A stretch of DNA of 64,000 nt. Source: Phoronis australis (Eukaryota > Phoronida > Phoronidae). The translations under genes were made by a program, and so were the position numbers. Location of the stretch: contig NMRA01000257.1 in NCBI GenBank assembly GCA_002633005.1, positions 216,731 through 280,730 of the forward strand. The letters are read 5' to 3'. This document shows, in pieces, positions 1 to 10,538 of the stretch (its first letter is position 1; each line of letters starts with the position of its first letter). The notes under the pieces were generated by a model. It worked only from the letters and a program-made list of their open reading frames with translations. It searched no databases and had not been told where the DNA came from.

Positions 1-760
1 ACTGGCAGTAGACGGTGGTTCTGTCCACAAAAGGCATACCGTCTCTATAGCTGGTAGTAGAGACGGTGGTACTGTCCACAAAAGGCATACCATCTCTATA
101 GCTGGCAGTAGAGACGATGGTACTGTCCACAAAAGGCATACCGTCTCTATAGCTGGCAGTAGAGACGGTGGTACTGTCCACAAAAGGCATACCGTCTTTA
201 TAGCTGGCAGTAGAGACGGTGGTACTGTCCATAAAAGGCATACCGTCTCTATAGCTGGCAGTAGCTCCTATGGGAGATTCATACTCCATAAGCTTTTCAG
301 CGAATTATGCTTCACACTGATTAAAACCTCAAAGTTACATTGTTATGAGTACTTTTTATGCATACTAGTAGAGGGACATCTTACAGCTTGAATAGATTAC
401 TCGCGGAATCAAACTTTTTCTTCGAGTAGTCCTTCTCTAAGTTGTCCAAATCAGCAAATGGCTATTTTTAACTCTAAGCGCATTTCTGGTAGGTGCAGTA
501 AAAATAGAAGTGTGCCCTGTGCCAGTTTGCTATTTGGGCAACTGAACGAAGTTCTGCTCAAAGTAAAAGTTTGATTACGAGAGTATTTGTTCTAGTTGGA
601 AAGAATGATAAGGACATCAACAGCGGCTCCTTAAGGACTGTCCCTCTATGCGCAATGTGACTTCACTGTTTTCATCAGTGTGAAGCATAATTCACCGAAA
701 AGCATCTGGCGTATGAAGTGCCTGTGGAAGGTTCACCGTCTCTACAGCCACCTAGAGACG
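1..760. mobile_element. Foldback (long inverted repeat) element with 51-bp subrepeats
   Basis: Positions 1-264 hold about five copies of a 51-bp tandem unit. Inside each unit AGAGACGGT and its reverse complement ACCGTCTCT face each other, so each unit can form a hairpin. Sequence at about 284-330 (centred on GAATTATGCTTCACACTGAT) recurs inverted at about 672-715, with about 40 of 46 positions identical. Similarity continues inwards through AAGT-ACATTG to AGAGGGACA near 371 and 640. On the right side the AGAGACGGT hairpin appears once more at 731-755 with 12-bp perfect arms. Together this is a foldback or long-TIR non-autonomous element whose left part runs off the window. No transposase is visible, and target-site duplications cannot be tested because the left end is missing. 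Confidence 0.6.
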
Positions 761-1446
761 GTGAACTGTCAAGACGGAATGGAGTTCAACGCCACGAACG
801 ATGAACAGCCATACTGCTGCATACGCCGGAATGATTCACGGATGCGAACTTATTGGTATTTGAAGTTTGCAACTTTGACTAGACCAAATTAGCGATGCGT
901 GGACCATTAAGACATTTTATTTCTGTTAGTTATTACCCCCAGCACTCTAAAACTATACATATGAATGTGGATTACTAGTGCCGATCAATCAACAACACGA
1001 AACGAACAAATATTGAAGCTTGCCAGGCTATCGATCCCCTAGTTCTCCAACTGAACCCAAGTTGCGTGAGGTCTTATGGGCAAAATACGTACACCGATAA
1101 TCGCAACTCTGAAAATGAATTGAAGCAACATTCAACGACTTACTTAAAATCAAATAACTCGTAAGCTTCGCTCCCGCCCCTCGTAACAAGTTTGCCACCG
1201 ACGCGAAAGCCGATCCAAAATGAGCTTATGACCTATATACGGGTCCTTCGAAAAAAGCCCGGATTAGCTAGCAGGCAATGCAGTTTACACTCGTGAACTA
1301 AAGTCGGGTACAACTAAACCTGGCTCATTGACTCACAAACACCGCCCGCACTCATGAAACATGGCTTACATGTATGCATCCAAAACATTTCTCATTGACT
1401 TTTATGACTGAAGTCTGCGAAAAATTAAAAAAAATCATTAGCGGCT
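761..1446. other. Intergenic, nothing recognised
   Basis: I see no exon with convincing splice sites, no RNA gene and no clear repeat here. The short open frames have no family resemblance. Confidence 0.5.
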
Positions 1447-1692
1447 CATGCCGCGGCGCACCCAGGGCCGGCCGGGGGGGGGGGGGGGGGNCAAAGTGGG
1501 CAAAAAGGTCCGCCTGCGAGAAACAGTAAGGCCAAGAAAATGAGATAAAAATCTACTAAACAAGCACAAACGCGCAATTCACGGTGGTGCGTCCGTTGTT
1601 TTTTTTTTTTTTTAGTAGTCCGCCGGCCCTGGGTCCATAACGTTAGGAATTCGAGCCCCCCATATTGAAGGCTGGGTGCGCGCATGCCGCGG
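1447..1692 (-). mobile_element. MITE, CATGCGCGCACCCA family, copy 1
   Basis: The ends are inverted: CGCACCCAGG near 1457 and CTGGGTGCGCGCATG near 1672-1686. The segment is bounded by two perfect copies of CATGCCGCGG (1447-1456 and 1683-1692), which could be a target-site duplication or part of the termini. Read on the minus strand, the interior (GGGGGGCTCGAATT, then later GGACCTTTTTGCCCAC) matches the copy at 9181-9433. A poly-G run ending in an N (1491) shows the assembly is weak here. The family is non-coding. Confidence 0.6.
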
Positions 1693-2429
1693 CTTGATAG
1701 ATATAGTCATCTTTGCCTTTAATCTCGATCCGACTGACCGACTGACGTACATCCGATCTTGTAGTGATCAGATAGCCGACGAGTCCGTCACGTACGCTAG
1801 ATCTGCTTTCCCGCAGCCTGTAAAGATGTCCGTAAAACTTAAGCATTAGTCAGATCACCCTCACTTAATTAAATATCTGGAAGTCTGGACCTTGCCCACT
1901 TACACGGGCAAAAGCCCCGCACTACTGAGCCGTTGTCGATCAGTAGTCATTTACCGTAAACTCACGGGTTAACGTCCATGTCCGGGTTAATGCCCATCCC
2001 TGACTTTTTGTCCATTCTCGGTTTAAGCGCCCACTGCTTGGGTAGGCGTCCAACCCTTAGCTCATGGTTTCCCTGAGCGCAAAAGGCCGGTCCACCTCAG
2101 AGTGCCGGATATTACGGTAGGCTTAATTTATTATTGAGTTTCACACTTTTGTGTGGTCAGTTCTTTGCTGCGGTTTCATAATTTGCCTACTAAAAGACCT
2201 TCTCAAAAATATTGTGACCACTACTATTAAGCAAATATCTGACAGCTAACACTTTTTGATGGGATAACTTGGTGTTCACAAGACATGCCAGCCGACGCGG
2301 CACTAAATAAGTAGGGCTATAGCCCCCGGCCCAGCCCCCTGTACGGTGCGCCCCCAATTCAAGTACTTTGATAAGGTTTCAACTTCATTCTTCGACATAA
2401 TTGCATAACTGTGGTGCATTTTTTTGTAA

Positions 2430-2597
2430 TGTGTGTNNNNNNNNNNNNNNNNNNNNNNNNNNNNNNNNNNNNNNNNNNNNNNNNNNNNNNNNNNNNNNNN
2501 NNNNNNNNNNNNNNNNNNNNNNNNNNNNNNNNNNNNNNNNNNNNNNNNNNNNNNNNNNNNNNNNNNNNNNNNNNNNNNNNNNNNNNNNNNNNNNNNN

Positions 2598-2634
<37 letters not shown>
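2430..2634. repeat. TG microsatellite interrupted by a 161-bp N gap
   Basis: GTGTGT precedes the gap at 2437-2597 and an uninterrupted TG run follows it to 2634. The gap is probably an unsized dinucleotide tract. Confidence 0.9.
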
Positions 2635-2637
<3 letters not shown>

Positions 2638-2955
2638 GATGTAGATATTGAGTGTTAATCTGCTATAGAGAAAATTTGCCAAGTAATTCTGGTGCCCAAA
2701 TAATAATGCTTCAAGTTTATTGAGTGAACTATGGAGTAAAACACATTAATTATCTTATGGTGTATCCAATATTATTTTATTATAAACTGAATCTGACGTT
2801 GAAAAAATACACACCATGAGGTAGATAAAACCCACACAAATTCCTTTTGCGAGGTTCTGGCATCTACACATACAGACCTACAACACTGTTTTGACTTACG
2901 ATCCCAGGAAGGCTGGCATATAATTCTAACAAGAATTAGTGATAATATGTCTTGC

Positions 2956-3101
2956 CATGGGCGGCGCACTATAGGGGGCTGGGAGGCTATAGCCCCCCGC
3001 CCAGTTTTTTCAGTGCTGCGCCGCACATGGTCTATATGCGGTGCACAACAGGGGGGCTGAGGGGCTTTAGCCCCACTTTTTTCAGTGCTGCGCCGCCCAT
3101 G
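2956..3101. mobile_element. GC-rich MITE, CATGGGCGGCGCA family, copy 1
   Basis: Starts with CATGGGCGGCGCAC and ends with GCGCCGCCCATG, so the termini are inverted. The interior is built from a repeated unit of about 72 bp: GGGGGGCT, GCTTTAGCCCC, TTTTTTCAGTGCTGCGCCG, CATGGTCTAT. The same unit makes up 8029-8235, and a fragment occurs near 2316-2350. No coding capacity. Confidence 0.6.
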
Positions 3102-4699
3102 CATAACCTCTATGTTCAGATAATATAACATGGACTGTTTTGCACTACTTATACATATAAACGTTTTAATTTAGCGAATTTCATTATTTCATTGCTTGTG
3201 TTTCATGGTTTGTCCCTCTGGTGCCAGCGTTGTTGTTACAGCTCAGGCCCCCGGCTCTGCAGTTTGGTTCTGACTGGTTGCTAATTAGCCCACCAGCCAA
3301 GTGAAATTGAAGGGATAAGTGTGTTTTACTCCACGAATGTCTCAAATTTGAAGATGTTGAACTCTAATTTTGAATTGGTGATAGTTACTTACAGGGGTCT
3401 TGGATTTTGAAAACCAGTTTGCCGTTAGTTCAGTGGAGAAAAATGTTTCTCGAAACGTGGGACCTCTCTGTAAGTCATTATTACCTTTGAAGTAAGTGGT
3501 TTGGGGGCAATTCGAGTGTGGGATACCTTTTGAGATTTGTTCCTGTACATGTGGTTGAGCAGAAAAACTTCCTGTGTGTGAATTGGCAACAACTTGATTG
3601 CTATGATCTCGGGGTGAGTCGTTTTGAAGTAGGCTAACCGTCGTATTGACTCAATTCTGCCGCAAAATCGAATATAATCCAACTAAAAATTCTGTAACGT
3701 AGATTGGCAGCTGTGATACTCAAACTCATCCGCGCAAGTGACTACAATTGACACTGCACTGCCACGATACTTGTGCTGGCACAGTACTTTAATGTGACAT
3801 CCAAGTCTTATGCAGACGGAACTTCATAACAGCCTTTGGAAATGAGGTATAGAGGAAACAGTATGCAACGAAATTATTTTTGGCACAACTGCTTTTGGAT
3901 ATGGACGACGTAGAATGGCGACAAAAATAAAATTTCATTTTAATGGCTTAGTTCCGCCTTTTTAGTAGACCATCCAACTAGTGTAACTTAGGACTAATGC
4001 GCGTTTACACTTGGGCACCATCGGTATAGCGCACTTTCGTATTCTAGTGAGCTGCACCCGATCAGCCTTATCTTTGTTTTGACTATGAACTTTCCTGGAT
4101 GGATAAACAGTTACAAGACGTTGTATTTTCCTTTTCTTCATGGACGCTTTGTGAACCATGAAAACTAAGGCAAACCAGCAAAATTCACGTTCTGCAGAGA
4201 TTTTGTAAATGACTTTTCAAAATACCGAGGGAGAGAAAATAATACAAATTTGTTACTGTGGTTTGCACTCTAAAATATCACACGTGCACTTCATACCAGA
4301 CAAATTGCCACCCTTATAAACCAACTCGTGTTAGTTCAAGAGTCGCAATATGAAACCGACCCTGTCGCAACAAAATGGTCAGACTGTGTACGAAAACAGG
4401 CCAATGGGAAAACGTCAAAGAAAACCGATTATGTAGCCAGTCAGCCGTATTTTCGGAAAGAAGACGGGCATATTTTCTGAAACAGTCAAGCATTTTATGT
4501 GTTTTTAAACATATTAGTAAATTTTTAAAGAAACACGTTCTTTTTAATGTATGTAATTGTATCTCAATGGTAAGAATTTTATTCTTCCATACTTATTTCT
4601 CATTATGCAAACACAGTTTGTTAGAATTGTCCTTCATAATCTTAGTTACCAGCAAAATCAACAAATATCTCAATAAATGATGGTCATTTGAGTGAAATC
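3102..4699. other. Intergenic, nothing recognised
   Basis: No supported gene. A 65-codon ATG frame on the minus strand (4159-3962) is lysine and arginine rich but matches nothing I know and lacks splice or UTR support. Confidence 0.4.
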
Positions 4700-4719
4700 G
4701 CGAGACATTAATGTCTCGC
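4700..4719. promoter_or_regulatory. 20-bp perfect palindrome upstream of the 810-residue gene
   Basis: GCGAGACATTAATGTCTCGC is its own reverse complement. It sits about 255 bp before the likely start codon at 4974. A second feature follows: AAAATACGCA-ATGG--GTACTT occurs at 4803 and again at 4842, a direct repeat 39 bp apart. Either could bind a dimeric factor. That is inference from position and symmetry only. Confidence 0.35.
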
Positions 4720-4973
4720 CAAAATAAATCTTTACTTCAAAACACATTACAAACGGATGATTAAACGAGTCCGTCCGATTTTCAAGACATGCTAACCGTA
4801 CCAAAATACGCACATGGTTGTACTTTCTTTGAATTTTTCCGAAAATACGCAAATGGACGTACTTGCTTTGGGGTGAGTCTATATTTTTGGAAATCCCCGG
4901 TTGTTGGCATTTGACGAGTACAATTGGTGACGTCGAACTATCTGTGGCGTATTCACTTTACAAATTCTGTAAA

Positions 4974-7406
4974 ATGAAGCCGAGAATGGCTCACAGTGTC
5001 ATTCGAAACTTTGTAAAAGTTTCAATATTATGGTTTATAGACTGTATTTTGCGAATTATGCTGAGAAAGACCGAGAAAGTTTACTCTGTCACGTGGAAAT
5101 TCCCACGCATTGTGTCTTTTGGAAATAAAGACGCCTCTGGAACGACGGCAGTGAATGACGAGTGGTCAGGAGACACATCTGACGCTTCCGAAACTGTTCA
5201 CAAAGCAGAAGCTGACACTAAATTAATGGAATCTTATGTCAGGTGCGTAACAGATTTGTGTTGTCTTCTTGTGATAGCAACACGCAGCAAAAAGGCAAAC
5301 AGTATCCGCAAATCAACGGACCTTGATGGGCATGTCACCGAGTGTGAAGTCGAGTGCGAAGTTGGAAACTCGACAAGCATCTGCAAAGAAGACGCAAAAT
5401 GTGAAAGAAACACTTCGGAGGAACTGTCCCGCGATTCCATAGAGAACGACCAGAAGTTAAAACAGAATGTCCATGAAAATACGGATCTAACAAATGAACA
5501 GAAAGATCCTACTGATGACCCTGGTGTTGAAGGGAGAGAATTCATGCAATTGAACGGTAAAAGCAAACCAGGCGACGTCGAAGATGTTCAACAGGAAGTC
5601 ATTCAGCCGTCAAGTACCACTGGGTCTGCTGATGAGGCTTATAGTGAGGAAAAAGTCCCGAAATCCGAAAGCAAACCCGTTCAAAATGACCACTTAGAAG
5701 ACGCCACACTGTCTGATTTTACTAAGACAACTGAGTCTACAGATTCGGAGAAAGTGTGCCCCATTTCTACAAAGAAAGATGGGATGTGGAAGACTAATGA
5801 CCATCAAAAGACGGACCTTCCAAATTCAACAAAAGCGCCAATTGGTAACCCTGATGGTAGAGGGGGAGAAATCACAAAATTGGATGACAGAAACAAACCG
5901 ATTGACGTTGAAAATGTTCGAAAGGAAGTCATGGAACCGTCAGATATCGCTTGTTTCCCTGATGGTATGAAGAAAGTCTTGAAATCTAAAAGTAAAAGCG
6001 TTGAAGCTCACCACTTTGAAGACGCTACCAAGTCGACCGAGTCTAGAGTTTCTGAGGAAGTTTACCAGATTTTCAAAGACAAGGATGAATTGCTGAAGAA
6101 GAATATCCATGGAAAGTCTGAGCTGCCAGAGTTACAGGCAAGTCAAATCCCTATTATTACAGCCGAGAAAGAAAATTGCATCGAAGTACGAAATATTGAG
6201 GAAATTCCTGCGGACGCCGAAGATTGTGAAATCCATGGGTTGCCTTACGGTGCAACTTTTTTCTCTATTGAAATAGCTGCTTCAGAAATCATCCGCCGTA
6301 GCTCTACATGTATGATTGATACTGGAGAGAAAGAAGCCGGTAAACTGGAAGGCATAAACAAGCTAGGCTGCGTTGAAGATGTTCGACAGGAAGTCACACA
6401 CTCGTCAAGTACTGTTGATTTTGCAGACAATCATAGTAAGGAGAAAGTCGTGAAATATGAAAGCATATCCGTTAGAGGTCCCCATTTGGACGACATCACA
6501 CTGATAGATTTCAGTGATTCGAGTGAGCCTACAGTTTCGTCTGTGATTGGGGAAACATTTACACAGGACTCGCGACGATCCATATCTGAGACTCTGTGCA
6601 GCACATCAGGCAGCGTCGAAGGTAAAAGCCTACAAGATGCAAATTTGCACAGCTTCGCTAAGTTGCCCCAAGATGCCATTTCTTCTCATACTGTGAATCT
6701 TTTAGAGTACACGTTAATAGATAAAACTGTTGAGAAGGACAAAATAAAATTTCAGAGCAGTGGTCTGCCCAGCAAGCGTGAAGAAATGCCACTAGCACTG
6801 GACGATGTTAAACCTTCTAGTGTCACCACCTGGCCTCACAGTCACATTTCGTTTGTGACGTTGCATTTTCCAACGAATATTGATATGTCCGTAATCAGTA
6901 ATGATGAAATTAATACCACATACCTTCAAGCTAAGAACGAGCCAGGGGAGGTTGAGGATACTCGCCTAGAGGACCACAGACCGTCTCCTTTTGCAACGTT
7001 GCCTCAGTATGATTTTTGTTTTGCTGCTGGGGATAATTTAGTGGACACTGAATACAACGGTAAAAGTAAAACAAGATTGCAAATCAACAACAAGCCATAC
7101 GTAATTGACGGCATATGTTCAGAAGACGACAAGACGTTTGTGGATGTGCCTCTTGACGACGATTCTTCTAATTCAGAAGACACCCACAGAATTATCGGTG
7201 ATTTTACGGATAAATCAAATATTGTAAAACGCGAAGGACTTTTCAAGCGTTTGAAATCACGATTCAGACGGAATCGTCACGTGGTCGAAGACTGTGCTAC
7301 TTCCTCTTTGCAGGCTCAAAGTTTCGCCTCACGATGGCGGCATTTGATGTGTTGTAGTGCTTGTCAAGACGAGAACACCTACATGTATGCCAGATTACAC
7401 GACTGA
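4974..7406 (+). CDS. Unrecognised intronless acidic protein with four internal repeats
   Basis: I do not recognise this protein. The frame is open from 4863, but the first ATG is at 4974 with A at -3, giving 810 residues ending at TGA 7404-7406. The first 35 residues are basic with one short hydrophobic stretch (VSILWFIDCILRIML), perhaps a membrane anchor. The rest is rich in Glu, Asp, Ser and Lys and probably disordered. A motif like KPGDVEDVQQEV-PSS recurs near nucleotides 5565, 5898, 6367 and 6934, each time followed by a SKS/ESK stretch and HLEDAT-like residues. This marks four diverged units of roughly 85-95 residues. The C-terminus is basic (GLFKRLKSRFRRNR) and ends with a Cys cluster (MCCSAC) that could be lipidated. 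A polyadenylation signal lies 153 bp after the stop. A 5' exon joining within the open frame cannot be excluded. Confidence 0.7.
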   Translation: MKPRMAHSVIRNFVKVSILWFIDCILRIMLRKTEKVYSVTWKFPRIVSFGNKDASGTTAVNDEWSGDTSDASETVHKAEADTKLMESYVRCVTDLCCLLVIATRSKKANSIRKSTDLDGHVTECEVECEVGNSTSICKEDAKCERNTSEELSRDSIENDQKLKQNVHENTDLTNEQKDPTDDPGVEGREFMQLNGKSKPGDVEDVQQEVIQPSSTTGSADEAYSEEKVPKSESKPVQNDHLEDATLSDFTKTTESTDSEKVCPISTKKDGMWKTNDHQKTDLPNSTKAPIGNPDGRGGEITKLDDRNKPIDVENVRKEVMEPSDIACFPDGMKKVLKSKSKSVEAHHFEDATKSTESRVSEEVYQIFKDKDELLKKNIHGKSELPELQASQIPIITAEKENCIEVRNIEEIPADAEDCEIHGLPYGATFFSIEIAASEIIRRSSTCMIDTGEKEAGKLEGINKLGCVEDVRQEVTHSSSTVDFADNHSKEKVVKYESISVRGPHLDDITLIDFSDSSEPTVSSVIGETFTQDSRRSISETLCSTSGSVEGKSLQDANLHSFAKLPQDAISSHTVNLLEYTLIDKTVEKDKIKFQSSGLPSKREEMPLALDDVKPSSVTTWPHSHISFVTLHFPTNIDMSVISNDEINTTYLQAKNEPGEVEDTRLEDHRPSPFATLPQYDFCFAAGDNLVDTEYNGKSKTRLQINNKPYVIDGICSEDDKTFVDVPLDDDSSNSEDTHRIIGDFTDKSNIVKREGLFKRLKSRFRRNRHVVEDCATSSLQAQSFASRWRHLMCCSACQDENTYMYARLHD

Positions 7407-7558
7407 CGGACAGAAGTATAAGCTCAATCTTGAGCGCCTTTTTAACTCTTTTAACGTTTTTTATCATAAAATACGCTGTACATCGTTGTGTTTTTCGTTA
7501 CTATAATAAGTCTATGCTGTGCACACATATTGAATGTAAATTGCATGAGGACAGGTAA

Positions 7559-7564
7559 AATAAA
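7559..7564 (+). promoter_or_regulatory. Polyadenylation signal AATAAA of the 4974-7406 gene
   Basis: Canonical AATAAA 153 bp downstream of the stop codon, on the same strand, as expected for a short 3' UTR. Confidence 0.6.
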
Positions 7565-8028
7565 TGAAAGTGCAGCTGCAAAGTTTATTTCAAGTGTGCT
7601 TAAGCTGAAAGTGCGATGAGTACTCTCTAACGGACATATACTTCCAATGTAATGTGACACTTCTCTTTTGCCGCCTATCTAGACTGACACCACAAGACAG
7701 GTTACACAGCCATCTACACTGCATGTCCAGATAAAAACTGACCAGTAGGCAGATTGTTCGAGGTTTTGATTCAATAAAATGACTGCCAAAATTGTTCGTT
7801 GTTAGAGGCATGCATAACGCAATCTCGTCGTATAGCGTAGTAGCCAGCACACTAACTCGGGGCAGCTGGAATATGCAATTGCCACAAAATTCCGAAATTT
7901 CGATTAAAGCATATTCATTAAAGACCCGGATTTAACTATCGTGTTTACTAATTGTCCACACATTTGCCGAAAATCTTTTCAAATCGTCGGTAATAGCGAG
8001 CCCAGTTTCATTCCCAAAGTCCCTAATA

Positions 8029-8235
8029 CATGGGCGGCGCACCATAGGGGGCTGGGGGCTAAAGCCCTCTACTTTTTTCAGTGCTACGCCGAACATGGTC
8101 TATAGGCGGTGCACCACAGGGGGGCTAAGGGGGCTTTAGCCTCCCACTTTTTTCAGTGCTACGCCGCACATGGTCTATAGGCGGTGCACCACAGGGGGGC
8201 TAAAGCCCTCCACTTTTTTCAGTGCTGCGCCGCCC
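8029..8235. mobile_element. GC-rich MITE, CATGGGCGGCGCA family, copy 2
   Basis: Begins CATGGGCGGCGCAC and ends GTGCTGCGCCGCCC. It has three tandem internal units instead of the two at 2956-3101, each with GGGGGGCT, AAAGCCC and TTTTTTCAGTGCT. Unit number therefore varies within the family. Confidence 0.6.
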
Positions 8236-8747
8236 ACACTGGCACCATAGATGTTACAGGAACCGCAGTTGACATTCTAAGTGATTTCTCCGTCACTGTT
8301 GAAAAAGATAACTACAACCAACTAACGTAACGGTTTACATCATTTAGACCGAGGAGAAGTAATAGTTTGGTGCTGGTGATGTATAACTGAATACTGAAAC
8401 AAAAAATATTGGTATTATGTCGAAACGAAAAGTACTCAGCCTCTTAACCAATGCCTTGAAACTTTGTGTGGCTGATTTCATATTTTCATGCTTATTCCAA
8501 ATCAGCAGGAGGCCAAACTCAAGTTCCCTAACTGCTGCCATTAACTTCTGTTTACATCCCAGTTACTGCAGCCTCGTTCTGACGCGTTCTCAACGACCCA
8601 AAAGTTATTATAATTTTAAAAATAATGAACGTAGTTGCGAACTTTTGTTTTATTTTCATTCCATTACGACATAAACATAATCATACAGTGTTCATGCACT
8701 CTTATAAGCATACCAAACCGGGTTTTGACCTATTAACAGACATTAAA

Positions 8748-8915
8748 CATGCACGCACTTGGGGGCGGGGCTCGTGGCCCCATTTGGCTTAGTGGACAAA
8801 AAAGTCAGAGACAAAGTCCACTAAAAAGGCGCGAGGCACCCAGTTTTTTTAGGAAAAGATCCACATCCTCCGGAATTCGACCCCCCCCCTATATTTTAGG
8901 TTGGGTGCGCGCATG
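8748..8915. mobile_element. MITE, CATGCGCGCACCCA family, copy 2
   Basis: Left end CATGCACGCACTTGGG, right end TTGGGTGCGCGCATG. The interior has the family signature of a GTGGAC/GTCCAC tract and a CGACCCCCCC stretch next to the right terminus. It is shorter than copy 3, so probably internally deleted. Confidence 0.55.
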
Positions 8916-9180
8916 TTAGAAACAACTTTTCCACACCATTTTCTGATAGAAAATAATGGTCTGTAATCCCCCACAACTCTCGAAAGTTTGGAGACTTTGA
9001 AAACTCCATTCAAAGTCTTCTAAACAGGCAAGCGTGACATGCGCATTTAGCGAATTACATGGAAACTGAGACAAAAGACCACCCCTGAGAACCATAATAA
9101 CCAATCTGTGAGGTAGGGAGTATCAGTTTTTAGATGATTTCTGCTTTCATGGTTCAAGATTGGCGCCACTGATAAGTTAG

Positions 9181-9433
9181 CATGCAGGCAGGCATCCTGC
9201 CTAAAAATGGGGGGCTCGAATTTTTGAGAATGTGGACCTTTTACTAACCTTCATGGGGTACGTTCAGAGCTACATGTATGAATTGTGCATTCGCGGAATT
9301 TTGGTAGTTTCTGATTTTTAGTGGACTTTTGCCTCATTTTCTACTTTTTTTGGATTTTTTGCATTTCTGAGGACCTTTTTGCCCACTTCGCCAAATGAGG
9401 GGACTCGTTGGAGCCCCCCTGGGTGCGCGCATG
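9181..9433 (+). mobile_element. MITE, CATGCGCGCACCCA family, copy 3
   Basis: Left boundary CATGCAGGCAGGCATCC, then GGGGGGCTCGAATTT. The right boundary is GAGCCCCCCTGGGTGCGCGCATG. The interior contains GGACCTTTTTGCCCACTTCG, also seen inverted in copy 1. It is the longest copy in the window and has no open frame of note. Confidence 0.6.
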
Positions 9434-10538
9434 GCAAGTGACAGGATGAGGATGGGAGGAAATCATCAAAACACAGTTTGATACCTTTTTAAAGGAAGTG
9501 GAAGAGTAACTCATGACTCTAAATAAAGAAACAACATAACTTTTTGTATCTGACAGATCAGCACAGAAATAAGTATCAAAACTAACACATCCTTTGATAA
9601 GTGCATCACAGCAGGAATGTCAGTTATTTTAATACTATTACTAGGGAAACATAATAATCATACACTTTTAAAGGAAGTGCCAGTATAACTCAGGACTCTA
9701 AATAAGGAAATGACCTGTCGTACATGTTTTGTATGGGTACATCACAGATCCAAGTCCAAAACTGAATTAAATATCTAAATTAACAAGTCCTTGATGAGTG
9801 TATCCTAGCAGAGACCTTATTTTTAAGCAGCCTTGAACAAAGGTTATGGAAAGTGCAACTACACTCAAAGTCTAACAAATAGCAGATAAAATACATTTAA
9901 GTTTTGAGTTTAATGTCAGTATTCAGTATCTGTATTGAATGGGCAGTATTGTCACTGCTATTGAATGGACAATATTGTAATTTATCTGCTTTTCAAATAG
10001 TGGCACCCAACTCTAGTAATAATTAGTGCAATTCAAGTGAAAGCACTACTAGTCAGAATATTCTGTGAGAATTGGCCAACTTAAGTAATGCTGGCTTTAC
10101 AAACTTTGGGTTAACTGTAAAGATCAGAAAACTGAGACAGATCTGTGTAAACTTGTTACCATACTCCAAGGTAACTTTGTAATTCTAATTAGCACAGAGT
10201 TCATTAATGGGCTTCGTGAAAACTGTCACAGAGTTTGAATATGAAAAATTATCAACTTTACTTCATTTACAACATTTTTGATCTTCTAATATTAAATGCT
10301 ACAGTGCTGCGATTACAAAAGTTATCCAAGGCTGTCCAAACATTGTTGACCTTTTATAAAATGCAACCCCAAACTCTGCCACTCAAATTTTACTAGAATA
10401 CATTTCGAAGTTATGTCTAATTGCAAATGGCATTGCATGCAGAACTAGACTGAAAATGTGAAAATATTTGGTAGGTTATTCCACCTACTGTCCTAAGAGA
10501 TGATGGCGTAGTTGAAGATATGTTATGAGTGTTTGATG
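9434..10538. other. Probable TUBGCP5 3' UTR and downstream intergenic DNA
   Basis: This lies immediately 3' of the TUBGCP5 stop on the minus strand. I find no canonical AATAAA on that strand close to the stop, so the transcript end is undefined. A loosely repeated phrase (AAAGGAAGTG--AGTATAACTC-GGACTCTAAATAA) occurs near 9491 and 9667. Confidence 0.4.

Noticed and set aside
2359-2682. Frames spanning the N gap with alternating Cys-Val
   Set aside because: They are translations of a TG microsatellite and unknown bases.
5234-5566. Minus-strand frame of 110 residues
   Set aside because: It is a shadow of the plus-strand 810-residue gene, with no independent splice or regulatory support.
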